A DNA stretch of 64,000 bases from Thermococcus radiotolerans (GCF_002214565.1 NZ_CP015106.1:1798001-1862000), one strand, 5' to 3'. Shown: positions 36,467 to 44,574, numbered from the stretch's first letter. Translations and numbers: made by a program. The notes: a model not told the origin generated them from the letters alone.

Positions 36467-37114
36467 CTATAGCGGAACACGCCCCAAGTAAATGCCCTCC
36501 GGGAGGAACGCCTCCCCCTCCCTTGAATCCTTCAGAAAGGGCACCATCTTTATCCCCTGCCTTACATCGAAGCCCTCGATGAAGGGGTTGATGGTTGGGA
36601 GGATTAAAAACCTGCCCACGCGGAAGAAGACCTTCGTTTTCCTGGATGTCCCGCCGCTCTTGAACGTATACGCTGGGTGTATGTGTCCCAGGTAGGCCTC
36701 CGAAAACTCCACCCTTGGAAGGTTTGTGTGCCCGTGGAGGAACAGAACCTCTCCGATGAGTGCATGCTCGACGACCTCAACGTTGGGAAACTTTTCGGCC
36801 ACTTCCTCTATCCTGCCGTCGTGGTTTCCCTTGGTTATCACCGTAGGTATTCCCCGGAGATCGGAGAAGAAACCCATAAGGAGGCGCTTCATCGTGAAGC
36901 TCAGTCCTATCGGCTCCTTGAGATCGCCGAGCAGAATCAGCAGGTCGGGGTCTTTTTCGGCTATGAACTCCGCGAGGCTCTCCTCGAAGTGAGTGCGTAT
37001 CCTCAGCCCTCGGGATAGTTCAAAGCCTATGTGGGGGTCGGCTATCAGGAGAGTTTTCCCTCTGGGAGTTTCAATCTCCATTGAGAGCCGCTCAAAGGAT
37101 TCAAAAGAGTACAT
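36467..37114 (-). CDS. Metallophosphoesterase
   Basis: 215 residues with all calcineurin-like metal motifs: LLIADPHIGFE, LLILLGDLKEP, KGNHDGR, and the C-terminal HGHTNLP and LGHIHPAY. Belongs to the archaeal UPF/YfcE-like phosphoesterases of unspecified substrate. Start ATG 37114 after CGGTGG; a longer frame from 37153 would run into the L41e gene. Stop only 38 bases before the L41e stop, same strand, so possibly co-transcribed with it. Confidence 0.85.
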   Translation of the reverse strand: MYSFESFERLSMEIETPRGKTLLIADPHIGFELSRGLRIRTHFEESLAEFIAEKDPDLLILLGDLKEPIGLSFTMKRLLMGFFSDLRGIPTVITKGNHDGRIEEVAEKFPNVEVVEHALIGEVLFLHGHTNLPRVEFSEAYLGHIHPAYTFKSGGTSRKTKVFFRVGRFLILPTINPFIEGFDVRQGIKMVPFLKDSREGEAFLPEGIYLGRVPL

Positions 37115-37152
37115 GGAACCACCGGGCAAAACGGTGGAGAAAAGGAGGAGCA

Positions 37153-37266
37153 TCAGATGAGTCCGCGCTCCTTCCTGCGCTGCCTCTTCAAGCGCCTAAT
37201 CCTCTTCTTGATCCACTTCCACCTCATCCTTCCCTTCTTCTTCCACTTCCTTGGGCGCCTCTTCAT
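37153..37266 (-). CDS. rpl41e: Ribosomal protein L41e
   Basis: 37-residue, extremely basic peptide, [19 protein letters not shown] then a Lys/Arg helix ending RKERGLI. The single-helix large-subunit protein L41e is one of the smallest known proteins and is easily missed. ATG 37266 follows GGGGTGATGATC. A TATA-like GCTTAAAAAGG lies near 37322-37312 on the minus strand. Confidence 0.92.
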
Positions 37267-37329
37267 GATCATCACCCCTGACTTTCTCTCCAGCCATAGC
37301 TCCAGCGGTTCCTTTTTAAGCTTTTCCAT

Positions 37330-37610
37330 GGGAAAGGGTCGATTACCTTCAAACCGTCGAAAAGCTGCCGTGCTGCTCCAACTGCCCCAAAAAGCCGTGT
37401 GAGAGCAGGTTCTGAGTTCCCCAACTTTTCACGTCTCTTGGTCCTTTTTGCTGTCATTCCGTAAACACATCTAGCTTTTACGATGAATGCGTTGTTATTC
37501 CTATCGCAATAGCTGATTTAAAACAACAATGGATTTATCTGCCAATGTCATTGGGTCTGAGGTTTGGAAAGGCCTTCCGCTAACCTTATCTATCTCGCGG
37601 GCGATGTTAG
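37330..37610. other. Intergenic region, no gene seen
   Basis: About 280 bases between L41e and the nitrilase gene. It contains a possible C-box-like ACGATGA and a CTGA about 35 bases later (37478-37515), but no second box pair, so a C/D guide RNA is not supported. A TATA-like AACCTTATCTAT lies near 37580 for the nitrilase gene. Confidence 0.4.
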
Positions 37611-37622
37611 GACGGTGGTAGC

Positions 37623-38417
37623 ATGAAGGTGGCTTACGTTCAGATGGAACCGGCCCTTCTCGAGCCGGAGGTTAACTATTCCAAGGCCGAGGAGCTGATC
37701 CGTGAGGCGGTCGATAGGGGTGCCCAGCTCGTCGTTCTGCCGGAGCTCTTTGATACCGGCTACAACTTCGAGAGCCGGGATGAGGTTGATGAGGTTGCGG
37801 GTCAGATTCCCGATGGACCAACGACTCAGTTTCTGATGGAGCTTTCGAGGGAGCTGGGAGTTTTCATAGTCGCCGGAACCGCCGAAAAGGACGAGAAGGG
37901 GAGGCTCTACAACTCGGCTGTGATGACCGGGCCGATAGGGAGCGGCTACATCGGAAAGTACCGCAAGGTCCATCTCTTCTACCGCGAGAAGCTCTTCTTC
38001 GAGCCGGGAAACCTTGGATTCCATGTCTTCAACATCGGCATCGCGAAGGTCGGCGTCATGGTGTGCTTCGACTGGTTCTTCCCGGAGAGTGCTAGAACGC
38101 TTGCCTTAAAGGGTGCCGACATCATAGCCCACCCGAGCAACCTCGTCATGCCCTACGCGCCCAGGGCTATGCCGATCAGGGCTTTAGAGAACCGGGTTTA
38201 CACGATAACCGCGAACAGGATTGGGGAGGAACGCGGACTTAGGTTCATAGGCAAGAGCACCATAGCCTCACCGAAGGCCGAGGTGCTGGCCATGGGGAGC
38301 GAGGATAGGGAGGAGGTGGCCGTCGTCGAGGTTGACCTATCCCTCGCGCGGGACAAGAGGCTCAACGACATCAACGATGTATTCGCCGACAGGCGACCCG
38401 AGTTCTACACGCCCTGA
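37623..38417 (+). CDS. Nitrilase-superfamily amidase/nitrilase
   Basis: 264 residues, close in length and sequence layout to the aliphatic nitrilase of Pyrococcus abyssi. Glu-Lys-Cys triad: VLPELFDTGYNF (Glu41), YRKVHLFYREK (Lys115) and VGVMVCFDWFFPE (Cys148). Cytosolic dimer expected. Substrates may be small nitriles or omega-amides; sequence alone cannot choose. ATG after GGTGGTAGC. A hairpin follows at 38501. Confidence 0.88.
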   Translation: MKVAYVQMEPALLEPEVNYSKAEELIREAVDRGAQLVVLPELFDTGYNFESRDEVDEVAGQIPDGPTTQFLMELSRELGVFIVAGTAEKDEKGRLYNSAVMTGPIGSGYIGKYRKVHLFYREKLFFEPGNLGFHVFNIGIAKVGVMVCFDWFFPESARTLALKGADIIAHPSNLVMPYAPRAMPIRALENRVYTITANRIGEERGLRFIGKSTIASPKAEVLAMGSEDREEVAVVEVDLSLARDKRLNDINDVFADRRPEFYTP

Positions 38418-38500
38418 CTTTTCCTCTCTTTGGAATTTTCCCATGTTCCCTCCTGGAGTTATGAAGTGTTGGCAATTCGGTTGTGATATTATCAAAACCT

Positions 38501-38528
38501 GGTTGGATGAATGCAATAACATCCAACC
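38501..38528. terminator. Stem-loop after the nitrilase gene
   Basis: GGTTGGATG (38501-38509), a 10-base A-rich loop, then CATCCAACC (38520-38528): a perfect 9-bp stem, followed by TTTGCG and a T-containing stretch. It lies 84 bases after the stop. A transcript-end or processing structure is most likely, although archaeal termination mostly uses U tracts. Confidence 0.4.
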
Positions 38529-38642
38529 TTTGCGTTCCTTCCTTGCAGGATCTTCATGAAAAATCGCCGCTCTATCCCCTGTTTCCTTTTTGGGGCGATG
38601 ATTCGAAAGGGTTTTAAGAACCAAGGCCAAATATGGTATTTG

Positions 38643-39026
38643 ATGACGAGAGGGAGAAGATACTTCCTTTTGCTGGTGCCCGTTGCGGTGGCGGTGGTGG
38701 TTACCCTAGTCGTCAATGCGGAGATGTTTCCCGATGATTACTCATACCAGAGGATCCTTTTTGGGCCGAACGACGTTCAGGCCGAGATTCTGCCCGTGAA
38801 TTCCCACATAGCCGGCTACATACTCGCCGAGAGGCCCTTCTCCGCCTACGTGGTCTCGTCGAAATCCGGCTACTTTGAAGGCAACAGCGATAACGTCCTC
38901 ATGAGATGGGAGAACGTCACGAACGTCACCCTCGACATCAACGTTTCCGGCGAGGGTTACTACCTAGTGATTAAAAACGGCAACGCGAGCCAGGAAATAG
39001 AGATGAGGTTCAAAGCGGAGCGCTGA
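38643..39026 (+). CDS. Small secreted or anchored protein
   Basis: 127 residues. One N-terminal membrane/signal helix (YFLLLVPVAVAVVVTLVVNA) is followed by a beta-rich extracellular part with NSHIAGYILAERPFSAYVVS and two N-x-S/T sites. Start ATG 38643, 30 bases after TTTTAAG; no clear Shine-Dalgarno, so perhaps leaderless. No family recognised. Convergent with the methyltransferase gene (17-base overlap). Confidence 0.6.
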   Translation: MTRGRRYFLLLVPVAVAVVVTLVVNAEMFPDDYSYQRILFGPNDVQAEILPVNSHIAGYILAERPFSAYVVSSKSGYFEGNSDNVLMRWENVTNVTLDINVSGEGYYLVIKNGNASQEIEMRFKAER

Positions 39027-39810
39027 AGTCCTCCAGCACAAGCCCTGCCACGTCTTTTCTTGGTTTCCTGAAGTAAAGCACGCCCCAGGTGTTCTCAACG
39101 CCTCGGCTCTCCCCCGGTATGAGCCGGGCCTCCCTGAAGAACATCCTTCCTATCGCGAGCTGCGTTGAGATGTCCCAGTAATGGAAGTCCACGCCGCTTA
39201 TCCTCCTGAATTCCGGCAGAAGGTAGTAGCCCCTCTTGAAAGTTCCCCTGACGAAGTCGTAGCCCTCGTGCATGGACGCTATTGTGTGGCCGTCCCTCCT
39301 TCCCTCAACCAGGAACCTCCTGTAGCCGATGCGGTACATTATCCAGTAAACCCTGTCCATGTCCTCTATCAGGAAAACGCCATCATCGCTGAGCGACAGG
39401 GCAACCCCCGCGAAGAGCCTGACGGCATCGAAGGGGTCGAAGTGCGGCATTGTGAACCCCCAGAGCACCGCAACGTCGTGCTCGTCCACCAGCTTTCCGA
39501 CTTCCCTGGCATCCCCCTGAACCATCCTCAGCTCAGGGTTTATCCCAGCCATTCTGAGCCATTCCCTCGCCAGCTCGAGGTCATCCTTTCTTGCATCGAG
39601 GACCGTCAAGCGTCTGGCTCCGGTTACCTTGGCGAGGGCAACGCCCGCTATGCCGGTTCCGGCGCATATATCCAGAACCCTGCCCTTTGAAGGCAGTTCA
39701 CCGGAGATTTTCTTGAAGAACTCCTCTATCCTCTCGAACCTCTCCCTCGCCCTCTCGTCCCCCGGGTTCATTCGCCAGTTTATGTAGCGGTAGAGCTCCT
39801 CAAGGGACAT
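39010..39810 (-). CDS. Class I SAM-dependent methyltransferase
   Basis: 266 residues. Motif I is VLDICAGTGIAGVALAKV and motif II LTVLDARKDDLELARE, followed by MVQGDAREV and VLWGFTMPHFDPFDAV. No NPPY or other nucleic-acid motif, so a small-molecule or protein target is possible. The substrate is unknown. Divergent from the Tfx operon with separate TATA-like elements in 39830-39870. Confidence 0.75.
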   Translation of the reverse strand: MSLEELYRYINWRMNPGDERARERFERIEEFFKKISGELPSKGRVLDICAGTGIAGVALAKVTGARRLTVLDARKDDLELAREWLRMAGINPELRMVQGDAREVGKLVDEHDVAVLWGFTMPHFDPFDAVRLFAGVALSLSDDGVFLIEDMDRVYWIMYRIGYRRFLVEGRRDGHTIASMHEGYDFVRGTFKRGYYLLPEFRRISGVDFHYWDISTQLAIGRMFFREARLIPGESRGVENTWGVLYFRKPRKDVAGLVLEDFSAPL

Positions 39811-39860
39811 CCCATCACCACGGTGAGGAATGTGTGAAATTATTTAAACCCATCGAAAGG

Positions 39861-39893
39861 CTTAAATATTTTGTCAACTTACATAGGTTGACA
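39861..39893 (+). promoter_or_regulatory. Promoter with TGTCAAC-N8-GTTGACA operator
   Basis: TATA-like CTTAAATATT at 39861-39870 is followed directly by TGTCAAC (39872-39878), eight bases, and GTTGACA (39887-39893), perfect 7-base arms. The repeat fills the space between TATA and the expected start near 39892, the classic place for a repressor. The operon it controls ends in a Tfx-like DNA-binding protein, the likely ligand. Confidence 0.65.
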
Positions 39894-39907
39894 CTTAGGT
39901 GATGGGT

Positions 39908-40630
39908 ATGCGGATCAAGGGTGCGGTGCCGATGAACTTCTCTGGCTTTCAACTCTTCCTGGCTGCCGTGGGCAGTGCCCTCATTCTGTTTGTTCCTATT
40001 CTCCTAGGCTACGTTTGGATTTCCCTCCTGGGCTGGTTTTTCTTGGCCGCGTCGTGGGGAACGTCGGTCGAGGTTGAAGGGGAGAGGCTGAAGTTCCGGT
40101 ACTTCTTTGGAAAGCTCTGCTCCGAGGTCCGAGTTGCCGAGATCAGGGAGTTGAAGACCGTCAATCGCCTGGAGAACGCCGTCATGGCGAGAGAATTTCC
40201 GGGGATGTTCATCCTCATCGTTTCCGTCATAATTTTCGCGTTTGTTGAAATCCTCACCCCCCCTCTGGTGGCGGAGTACGGCCTTAACAGCTGGTTCGTC
40301 CTTGAGGCCACCGGGCTGGTGTATCTGGGCTTCATGGTTTTGCCCTTCAAGAGAGAAACCCAAGCTTTCTCCCTCGTTCTTTTACCCCCAGTCCTTGGTT
40401 TCCTCGTGAACCGCGTGAAACCAGGCTCCATTGACGAGTTCTCAATTTTCATGGCAACCTTCATGGCTTTCTTGCTGCTCGTTGGATATTACAGAACGGA
40501 TTATATTGTCCTGAAAACCTCCCGGAGGAGCTATCTGATAGCCATCGAGAGCCGGGGAGGGGCTTTTAGGGTTCTGAGGGAAATGGTCCAACTTCAGGAT
40601 GGGAGGGGATTTCAGAATGCGGCTGATTAA
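39908..40630 (+). CDS. Membrane protein of the Tfx operon (copy 1)
   Basis: 240 residues. Two helices near the N terminus (LFLAAVGSALILFVPILLGYV) lead into a PH-like/bPH2 soluble segment (VEGERLKFRYFFGKLCSEVR, EIRELKTVNRLENA). Four more helices and a C-terminal soluble end (VLKTSRRSYLIAIESRGG) follow. The same plan is seen in the next gene, so the pair are diverged paralogues. ATG 39908 after GGTGAT; overlaps the next gene by 14 bases. Function unknown. Confidence 0.65.
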   Translation: MRIKGAVPMNFSGFQLFLAAVGSALILFVPILLGYVWISLLGWFFLAASWGTSVEVEGERLKFRYFFGKLCSEVRVAEIRELKTVNRLENAVMAREFPGMFILIVSVIIFAFVEILTPPLVAEYGLNSWFVLEATGLVYLGFMVLPFKRETQAFSLVLLPPVLGFLVNRVKPGSIDEFSIFMATFMAFLLLVGYYRTDYIVLKTSRRSYLIAIESRGGAFRVLREMVQLQDGRGFQNAAD

Positions 40631-41318
40631 GGCGGCCCCTTTTCCGGTTAGGGGTCTCCCGCTATTTCTATTCTCGGTGGGACTTATTGGAATATCCGTC
40701 GCGTGGTACGTTTCCAGGCTCACAGGGTTTTTTGTGGAGCCCATCTTCATAGGCCTCTGGATTTTCTCCAACGGTATGGGCGCCAAGGTTGGAGACGGAA
40801 AGCTCATTCTCCTCTACGGCTTTTGGCTCATAAGGCAGGAGATAGAGCTTAGCTCCATCGAGGAGATATCCCTCCTATCGAGGCTTGACCGGGGAAGCAT
40901 AACGAGGCATTTCAAAGCCTACTCCCTCACCTGGCTCGCGGTGGTTTTGTGGGCCCTCACTGACCTCGTGATTTTGAATGCAGGGAATAACGGACTCAGG
41001 CTCTACATGGACGTCTTTGTAATCTCTACCTTCACAGTTTTCTTCCTTGCACAAACCCTCCCAAAAAGCGAAAAGACCTTCCTCCGCTTGGCGGCGTTCG
41101 TATGCGCCGCGTTTCTAGTGGTTTTCCCTCTCTTCAAGTGGGGCCCAAAAACCCTCATCCCGGGGGCGTTCTTCGTCCTACTGATAGTTTTTATAGTAAA
41201 GACCTTCCAAAGGGGCGATCTCATCCTCATAGTCGCGGACGGAAAGTCTTATCTGCTCTCCTCGGATAGAGGGGAAGAGGTTCTAAAACTCATTAGGGAG
41301 GCCATGGAAAATGCTTAG
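40617..41318 (+). CDS. Membrane protein of the Tfx operon (copy 2)
   Basis: 233 residues with the layout of copy 1: N-terminal helices (GLPLFLFSVGLIGISVAWYV), a soluble segment with GDGKLILLYGFWLIRQEIEL and LSSIEEISLLSRLDRG, four helices, and a C-terminal VADGKSYLLSSDRGEEVLKLI. ATG 40617 follows GGGAGGGGAT. Overlaps the Tfx gene by 8 bases, indicating coupling. Confidence 0.65.
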   Translation: MRLIKAAPFPVRGLPLFLFSVGLIGISVAWYVSRLTGFFVEPIFIGLWIFSNGMGAKVGDGKLILLYGFWLIRQEIELSSIEEISLLSRLDRGSITRHFKAYSLTWLAVVLWALTDLVILNAGNNGLRLYMDVFVISTFTVFFLAQTLPKSEKTFLRLAAFVCAAFLVVFPLFKWGPKTLIPGAFFVLLIVFIVKTFQRGDLILIVADGKSYLLSSDRGEEVLKLIREAMENA

Positions 41319-41703
41319 ACTTCCAGAGGGCATGGAGAGGGTCTGGCTGATGAAGGCGAAGGGAATGCGCGAGGTTGAGATAGCCGAGGCCCTCGGGATC
41401 TCCCGCCAGGCGGTAAACAAGGCTCTAAAAGATGCCAGGGTGAAGCTCTTTGAGGCCTTTTTCGGCCTCGCGGAGGTTTTCTCGTGGGAGATTGTGAGGG
41501 TTAACGCCGAGAAGGGATTCATGGTCGCGAGGGGGAGGTGCCTCGATAAAAACGTCCGCGTTTACGCCTTCTACTTCCCGGGGAAGGGGATAAAGGCCTT
41601 CTTCGGCGAGGAACTTCCCGATTACGTGCTCGAGCACGCCGTTGAGATGGGGATAACAAAAAAGCTGGACAGAGGATACCTAGTTAAGGCTTTAGAGAGC
41701 TGA
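41311..41703 (+). CDS. Tfx-family DNA-binding protein
   Basis: 130 residues. The helix-turn-helix near residues 15-40 is AKGMREVEIAEALGISRQAVNKALKDA, the sigma-4-like Tfx motif. The C-terminal 75 residues (MVARGRCLDKNVRVYAFYF, ELPDYVLEHAVEMGITKKL) form the family's regulatory part. The first Tfx was described as a regulator of a methanogen molybdenum formylmethanofuran dehydrogenase operon; Thermococcus lacks that pathway, so here it probably regulates its own operon through the palindrome at 39872. Confidence 0.82.
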   Translation: MLRLPEGMERVWLMKAKGMREVEIAEALGISRQAVNKALKDARVKLFEAFFGLAEVFSWEIVRVNAEKGFMVARGRCLDKNVRVYAFYFPGKGIKAFFGEELPDYVLEHAVEMGITKKLDRGYLVKALES

Positions 41704-42076
41704 TGCCCTTCTCCGCCTTTTCCATCTTTTCAAAGGTCTCCAGTATTGCATCCACATCTGCTTTGAGTTCCTCTAGAACCGTCCGTCCGAGCTTCGTGAG
41801 GGAGTAGTACTTTCTCGGTCTCCCGCCGACCTCCGCCCAGGTGTCCTGAACTAGGCCGCTCTTTTTCAGGCTCTTGAGGATGTCGTAGAGTGCCCCTTCG
41901 CTCGGCACGATTCTGCCGTCGCTCAGCTCCTCAAGCCTTTTCCGTATCGCGTAGCCGTGTAGCTCCTCTTCCCTCTCCAGGAGCAGGAGGACTAGGTAGG
42001 AGTAGAGTCCTGAGCGAAGGTCCTTCCTCAGCTTTTTGAGGGCTTTCTCCTTTCTATCTATCAGCACGTCGCTCAC
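41684..42076 (-). CDS. PadR-family transcriptional regulator
   Basis: 130 residues. PadR winged helix: SGLYSYLVLLLLEREEELHGYAIRKRL (key part ELHGYAIRKRLEEL), VPSEGALYDILKSLKKSGLV, GRPRKYYSLTKLGR, and a C-terminal dimer helix. Start GTG 42076 overlaps the YhfC stop (GTGA). The much longer frame upstream is a shadow of the YhfC gene. Last gene of a ybjQ-yhfC-padR unit, so likely an autoregulator responding to a membrane or toxic compound signal. Confidence 0.88.
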   Translation of the reverse strand: MSDVLIDRKEKALKKLRKDLRSGLYSYLVLLLLEREEELHGYAIRKRLEELSDGRIVPSEGALYDILKSLKKSGLVQDTWAEVGGRPRKYYSLTKLGRTVLEELKADVDAILETFEKMEKAEKGISSLKP

Positions 42077-42777
42077 CACAGGGCTTCCTCTTCCTCCGGA
42101 AGCTCGAGCTTCGCCTTCGGAATCGTGTAGTACAGCAGACCCAGTGCGACGAGGGCGCTTATAACCTCTACCGCGTACATGACCGGTGCGCTTTTCGTGA
42201 GCTGGTAGTACGCCGCCATCGAGTCGATGACCGTGTGGATTCCTATCATCGCCATAAGGCCGGTCTTCCCGTAGCCCTCTCTGTATGCGTATGCCAGGTA
42301 TATTCCGGTCCCCACGTGGAAGAGGACGACGAAGTAGCGCTCCACCATCGAGATGAGTGCCGTGCTTAGCGGGACGTCGAGCGGCTTTCCGGTCGCCAGC
42401 GCTCCCGCGAGGGCCGCCCCGGCGATGATGAAGACCTCCGTTATTCCGAAGCCCAGGCCGAGGAAGAGCCCCGTGTTCAGGCTCTTTCCCTTCACCAGGA
42501 GGTACTTCGCTCCCTCCTGTATTATCCCAGCGATAAGACCGAGCCATATCGAAACACCTATGGTGAACGCGGTTCCTCTCGCTATAACGTCGGCGTTGGA
42601 CTTTATTCCCATCCCGAGGAGGGGAAGCTGCTGGACGGGGTTCTGGATAATCATGGCTATGAAGAACGCGGCCAAACCGAGGGCGAACTCTCCCCACCTC
42701 TGCTTCTCGAAGCCAAGAAAGTAAATCGTTGCCCACGCCAGCAGCCCGCCTATTATGGGGAACGGGAGGAGATACAT
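42073..42777 (-). CDS. YhfC-like intramembrane metalloprotease family protein
   Basis: 234 residues with about seven membrane helices. The GIIQEGAKYLL motif (Gln-Glu-Gly, near residue 85), GFGITEVFI and the late HTVIDSMAAYY supply conserved Glu and His residues like those of CPBP/PrsW-type intramembrane proteases. Activity is not proven for the family. ATG 42777 after GGAGGAG inside the end of ybjQ. Coupled to PadR by GTGA. Confidence 0.75.
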   Translation of the reverse strand: MYLLPFPIIGGLLAWATIYFLGFEKQRWGEFALGLAAFFIAMIIQNPVQQLPLLGMGIKSNADVIARGTAFTIGVSIWLGLIAGIIQEGAKYLLVKGKSLNTGLFLGLGFGITEVFIIAGAALAGALATGKPLDVPLSTALISMVERYFVVLFHVGTGIYLAYAYREGYGKTGLMAMIGIHTVIDSMAAYYQLTKSAPVMYAVEVISALVALGLLYYTIPKAKLELPEEEEALW

Positions 42778-42779
42778 GC

Positions 42780-43118
42780 TCACTCCTCCTCAATCTTCTC
42801 AACGACCACCGCCGTACCGTAGGCGTATATCTCGGCCATACCGGAGGCGACCGCGGAGGTCATGAAGCGGACCCCTATGACGGCATTTGCTCCCATGTCT
42901 TCAGCGTGGAGCTTCATCCTCCTCAATGCCTCCTCCCTCGCCTCCGCGAGCATTTGGGTGTACTCCTGAACCTCTCCGCCCTTGAGGTTCTTGAAGAACG
43001 CCATTATGTCCCTTCCGACGTGAGTGGCCCTGACTATGCCGCCCCTCGCGAGGCCTTTGACTTCGACCACGCGATAGCCGGGGATTTCCTCGGTGGTCGT
43101 TATGATAAAATCACTCAT
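42780..43118 (-). CDS. YbjQ/UPF0145 family protein
   Basis: 112 residues, pentamer-forming YbjQ family: EIPGYRVVEVKGLARGGIVRA, EALRRMKLHAEDMGANAVIGVRF, YAYGTAVVVE. Function unknown; often beside heavy-metal or stress genes. ATG 43118 after GAGGTGACAGGC; a GTG at 43127 lies in that site. First gene of the ybjQ-yhfC-padR unit; promoter TATA CCTTAAATAC at 43177-43168. Confidence 0.85.
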   Translation of the reverse strand: MSDFIITTTEEIPGYRVVEVKGLARGGIVRATHVGRDIMAFFKNLKGGEVQEYTQMLAEAREEALRRMKLHAEDMGANAVIGVRFMTSAVASGMAEIYAYGTAVVVEKIEEE

Positions 43119-43125
43119 GCCTGTC

Positions 43126-43150
43126 ACCTCGATGCATCGAACTTCGAGGT
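43126..43150 (-). promoter_or_regulatory. Nested inverted repeat, candidate PadR operator
   Basis: ACCTCGA (43126-43132) and TCGAGGT (43144-43150) are exact reverse complements, and inside lies the 12-bp palindrome TCGATGCATCGA (43129-43140). The site is between the TATA box and the ybjQ start, near the expected transcript start. The PadR protein of the same operon is the natural candidate to bind it. Confidence 0.5.
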
Positions 43151-43207
43151 ATTATTGACGTTGAAAGTATTTAAGGCTTTCTGTCCGGCAAAAAGAGTGG
43201 GGAAAGG

Positions 43208-43783
43208 TCAGGCGGAGTGCTGGTAGACCACGTGGGTGTCATCGTCGTCGTATATCTCCTGGGGAGCCACTCCCCAGAGGTACCTCCACGAGAAGTGCGG
43301 ATGGGCGTCGATATCGGGCCCGCCGCCGGCGATGTAAGCGGCCCAGACGAGTTCCGAGCAGTAGTATCGGTCTCCATGTACCTGCTTTGTCCAGACGGCA
43401 AAATCGTAGGGTTTCCCGAGCTGGGCGATGGCGAAGGCAACGGCGTTGGCCTTTACCTCTGCGGATGTCGAGACCCTCAAGAGCGCGACCTCATCGTACC
43501 TGGCCATGTACTCCCTTAGGGTTATTATTCTAACTCCGCTGAACCACGCCTCCACAACGTACCACTCACCGTTCTCCTCGTAGACCACCATGGCGCTGTG
43601 CGTCCAGTGGCCGGGAATGAGCCAATCGCTGCTCGGGCTGTGTCCCACAACCACGTCCCCGACCATCACGTCCGTTGGGTACGGATGCTCGTAACTTCCC
43701 CCTCCACCGCTGAGGGCGAGGGCCGGGGACTGAAACGCCAGAAAAACAAGAGGCAGGAGCACAAATAGGGCGTATCTCCTCAT
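43208..43783 (-). CDS. Secreted papain-like (NlpC/P60, YiiX-type) hydrolase
   Basis: 191 residues. Sec signal peptide (YALFVLLPLVFLAFQSPALA). GDVVVGHSPSSDWLIPGHWTHSAMV carries the catalytic His, and YYCSELVWAAYIAGGGPDID the Cys, in the permuted order (His before Cys) of the YiiX/NlpC-P60-like group. Acts outside the cell; substrate unknown, perhaps amide or ester bonds in surface peptides or lipids. A close paralogue lies next to it on the same strand. Confidence 0.8.
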   Translation of the reverse strand: MRRYALFVLLPLVFLAFQSPALALSGGGGSYEHPYPTDVMVGDVVVGHSPSSDWLIPGHWTHSAMVVYEENGEWYVVEAWFSGVRIITLREYMARYDEVALLRVSTSAEVKANAVAFAIAQLGKPYDFAVWTKQVHGDRYYCSELVWAAYIAGGGPDIDAHPHFSWRYLWGVAPQEIYDDDDTHVVYQHSA

Positions 43784-43920
43784 ACATATCCCTCCTGGGC
43801 TTTGTTAGAACTTTGACATTAACCAATAAATAGCTTTGTATTCCTCAAGGATATTTTGCCCGATTACGAGGATTGCATGAACGATTGTTCAACAGAATTG
43901 CATAAAAAGAAGGGGAAAGC

Positions 43921-44502
43921 TCAGACAGAGTGGTAGTAGACCACGTAGGTATCCCCGTCGTCGTAAATCTCCTGCGGGGCGACGCCGTTCAGGTAGGTCC
44001 ACGTCCAGCCGGGGTGCGCGTCTATATCTGGACCGCCAGCTGCTATGTAGGCTGCCCAGACGAGCTCGGAGCAGTAGTAACTGTCGCCGTACACCTGTTT
44101 CGTCCACCAGCCCCAGTCGTAGGGCTTGCCTAGCTGATAGTAGGCGAAGTAAACCGCGTTCTGCCTCACGTAGTCGCTGGTGGCGACGCGAAGAACGGCA
44201 ACTGTGTCGTACCTGCTGAGGAAGTCCGAGAGCAGGACCATTCTTATACCCGACTCCCATGCCTCTATAACCACCCAATCGCCGTAATAGGTGTCATAGT
44301 AGGCTATGATTCCAGTGTGCGTCCAGTATCCTGGTATGAAGAAGTCGCTCTTTTCGCCATGGCCTATGACGATGTCCCCGGGTATCACGTTGGTCGGGTA
44401 CGGGTGCCAGTAGTCTCCCCCGCCCTTGCTGAATGCCGAGACGGGGCTGGCCATTGCCAGGAGGATCAAAAATCCCAGAACTGCACCGATCTTCCTTCTC
44501 AT
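43921..44502 (-). CDS. Secreted papain-like hydrolase, paralogue
   Basis: 193 residues: signal peptide (IGAVLGFLILLAMASPVSA), GDIVIGHGEKSDFFIPGYWTHTGI with the His, and YYCSELVWAAYIAAGGPDID with the Cys, nearly identical blocks to the neighbour 137 bases downstream. Start ATG 44502; a longer frame from 44568 adds no signal. Tandem duplication is evident. Loops around YDTYYGDWVVIEAWESG and YDWGWWTKQ differ, so substrate ranges may differ. Confidence 0.8.
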   Translation of the reverse strand: MRRKIGAVLGFLILLAMASPVSAFSKGGGDYWHPYPTNVIPGDIVIGHGEKSDFFIPGYWTHTGIIAYYDTYYGDWVVIEAWESGIRMVLLSDFLSRYDTVAVLRVATSDYVRQNAVYFAYYQLGKPYDWGWWTKQVYGDSYYCSELVWAAYIAAGGPDIDAHPGWTWTYLNGVAPQEIYDDGDTYVVYYHSV

Positions 44503-44574
44503 GCTACCACCTCCGAGCGGCAGAGGTAATATGTGCATCGATGGTTGATAAGGTTTACTGAAAGCCACTGATGT

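Noticed and set aside
37478-37515. C/D box guide RNA (ACGATGA ... CTGA)
   Set aside because: The C box deviates from RTGATGA and no internal D'/C' pair is present.
41684-42802. 372-codon frame as one large protein
   Set aside because: Only the last 130 codons (PadR) are real; the rest is an Arg/Gly/Pro-rich shadow of the YhfC gene.
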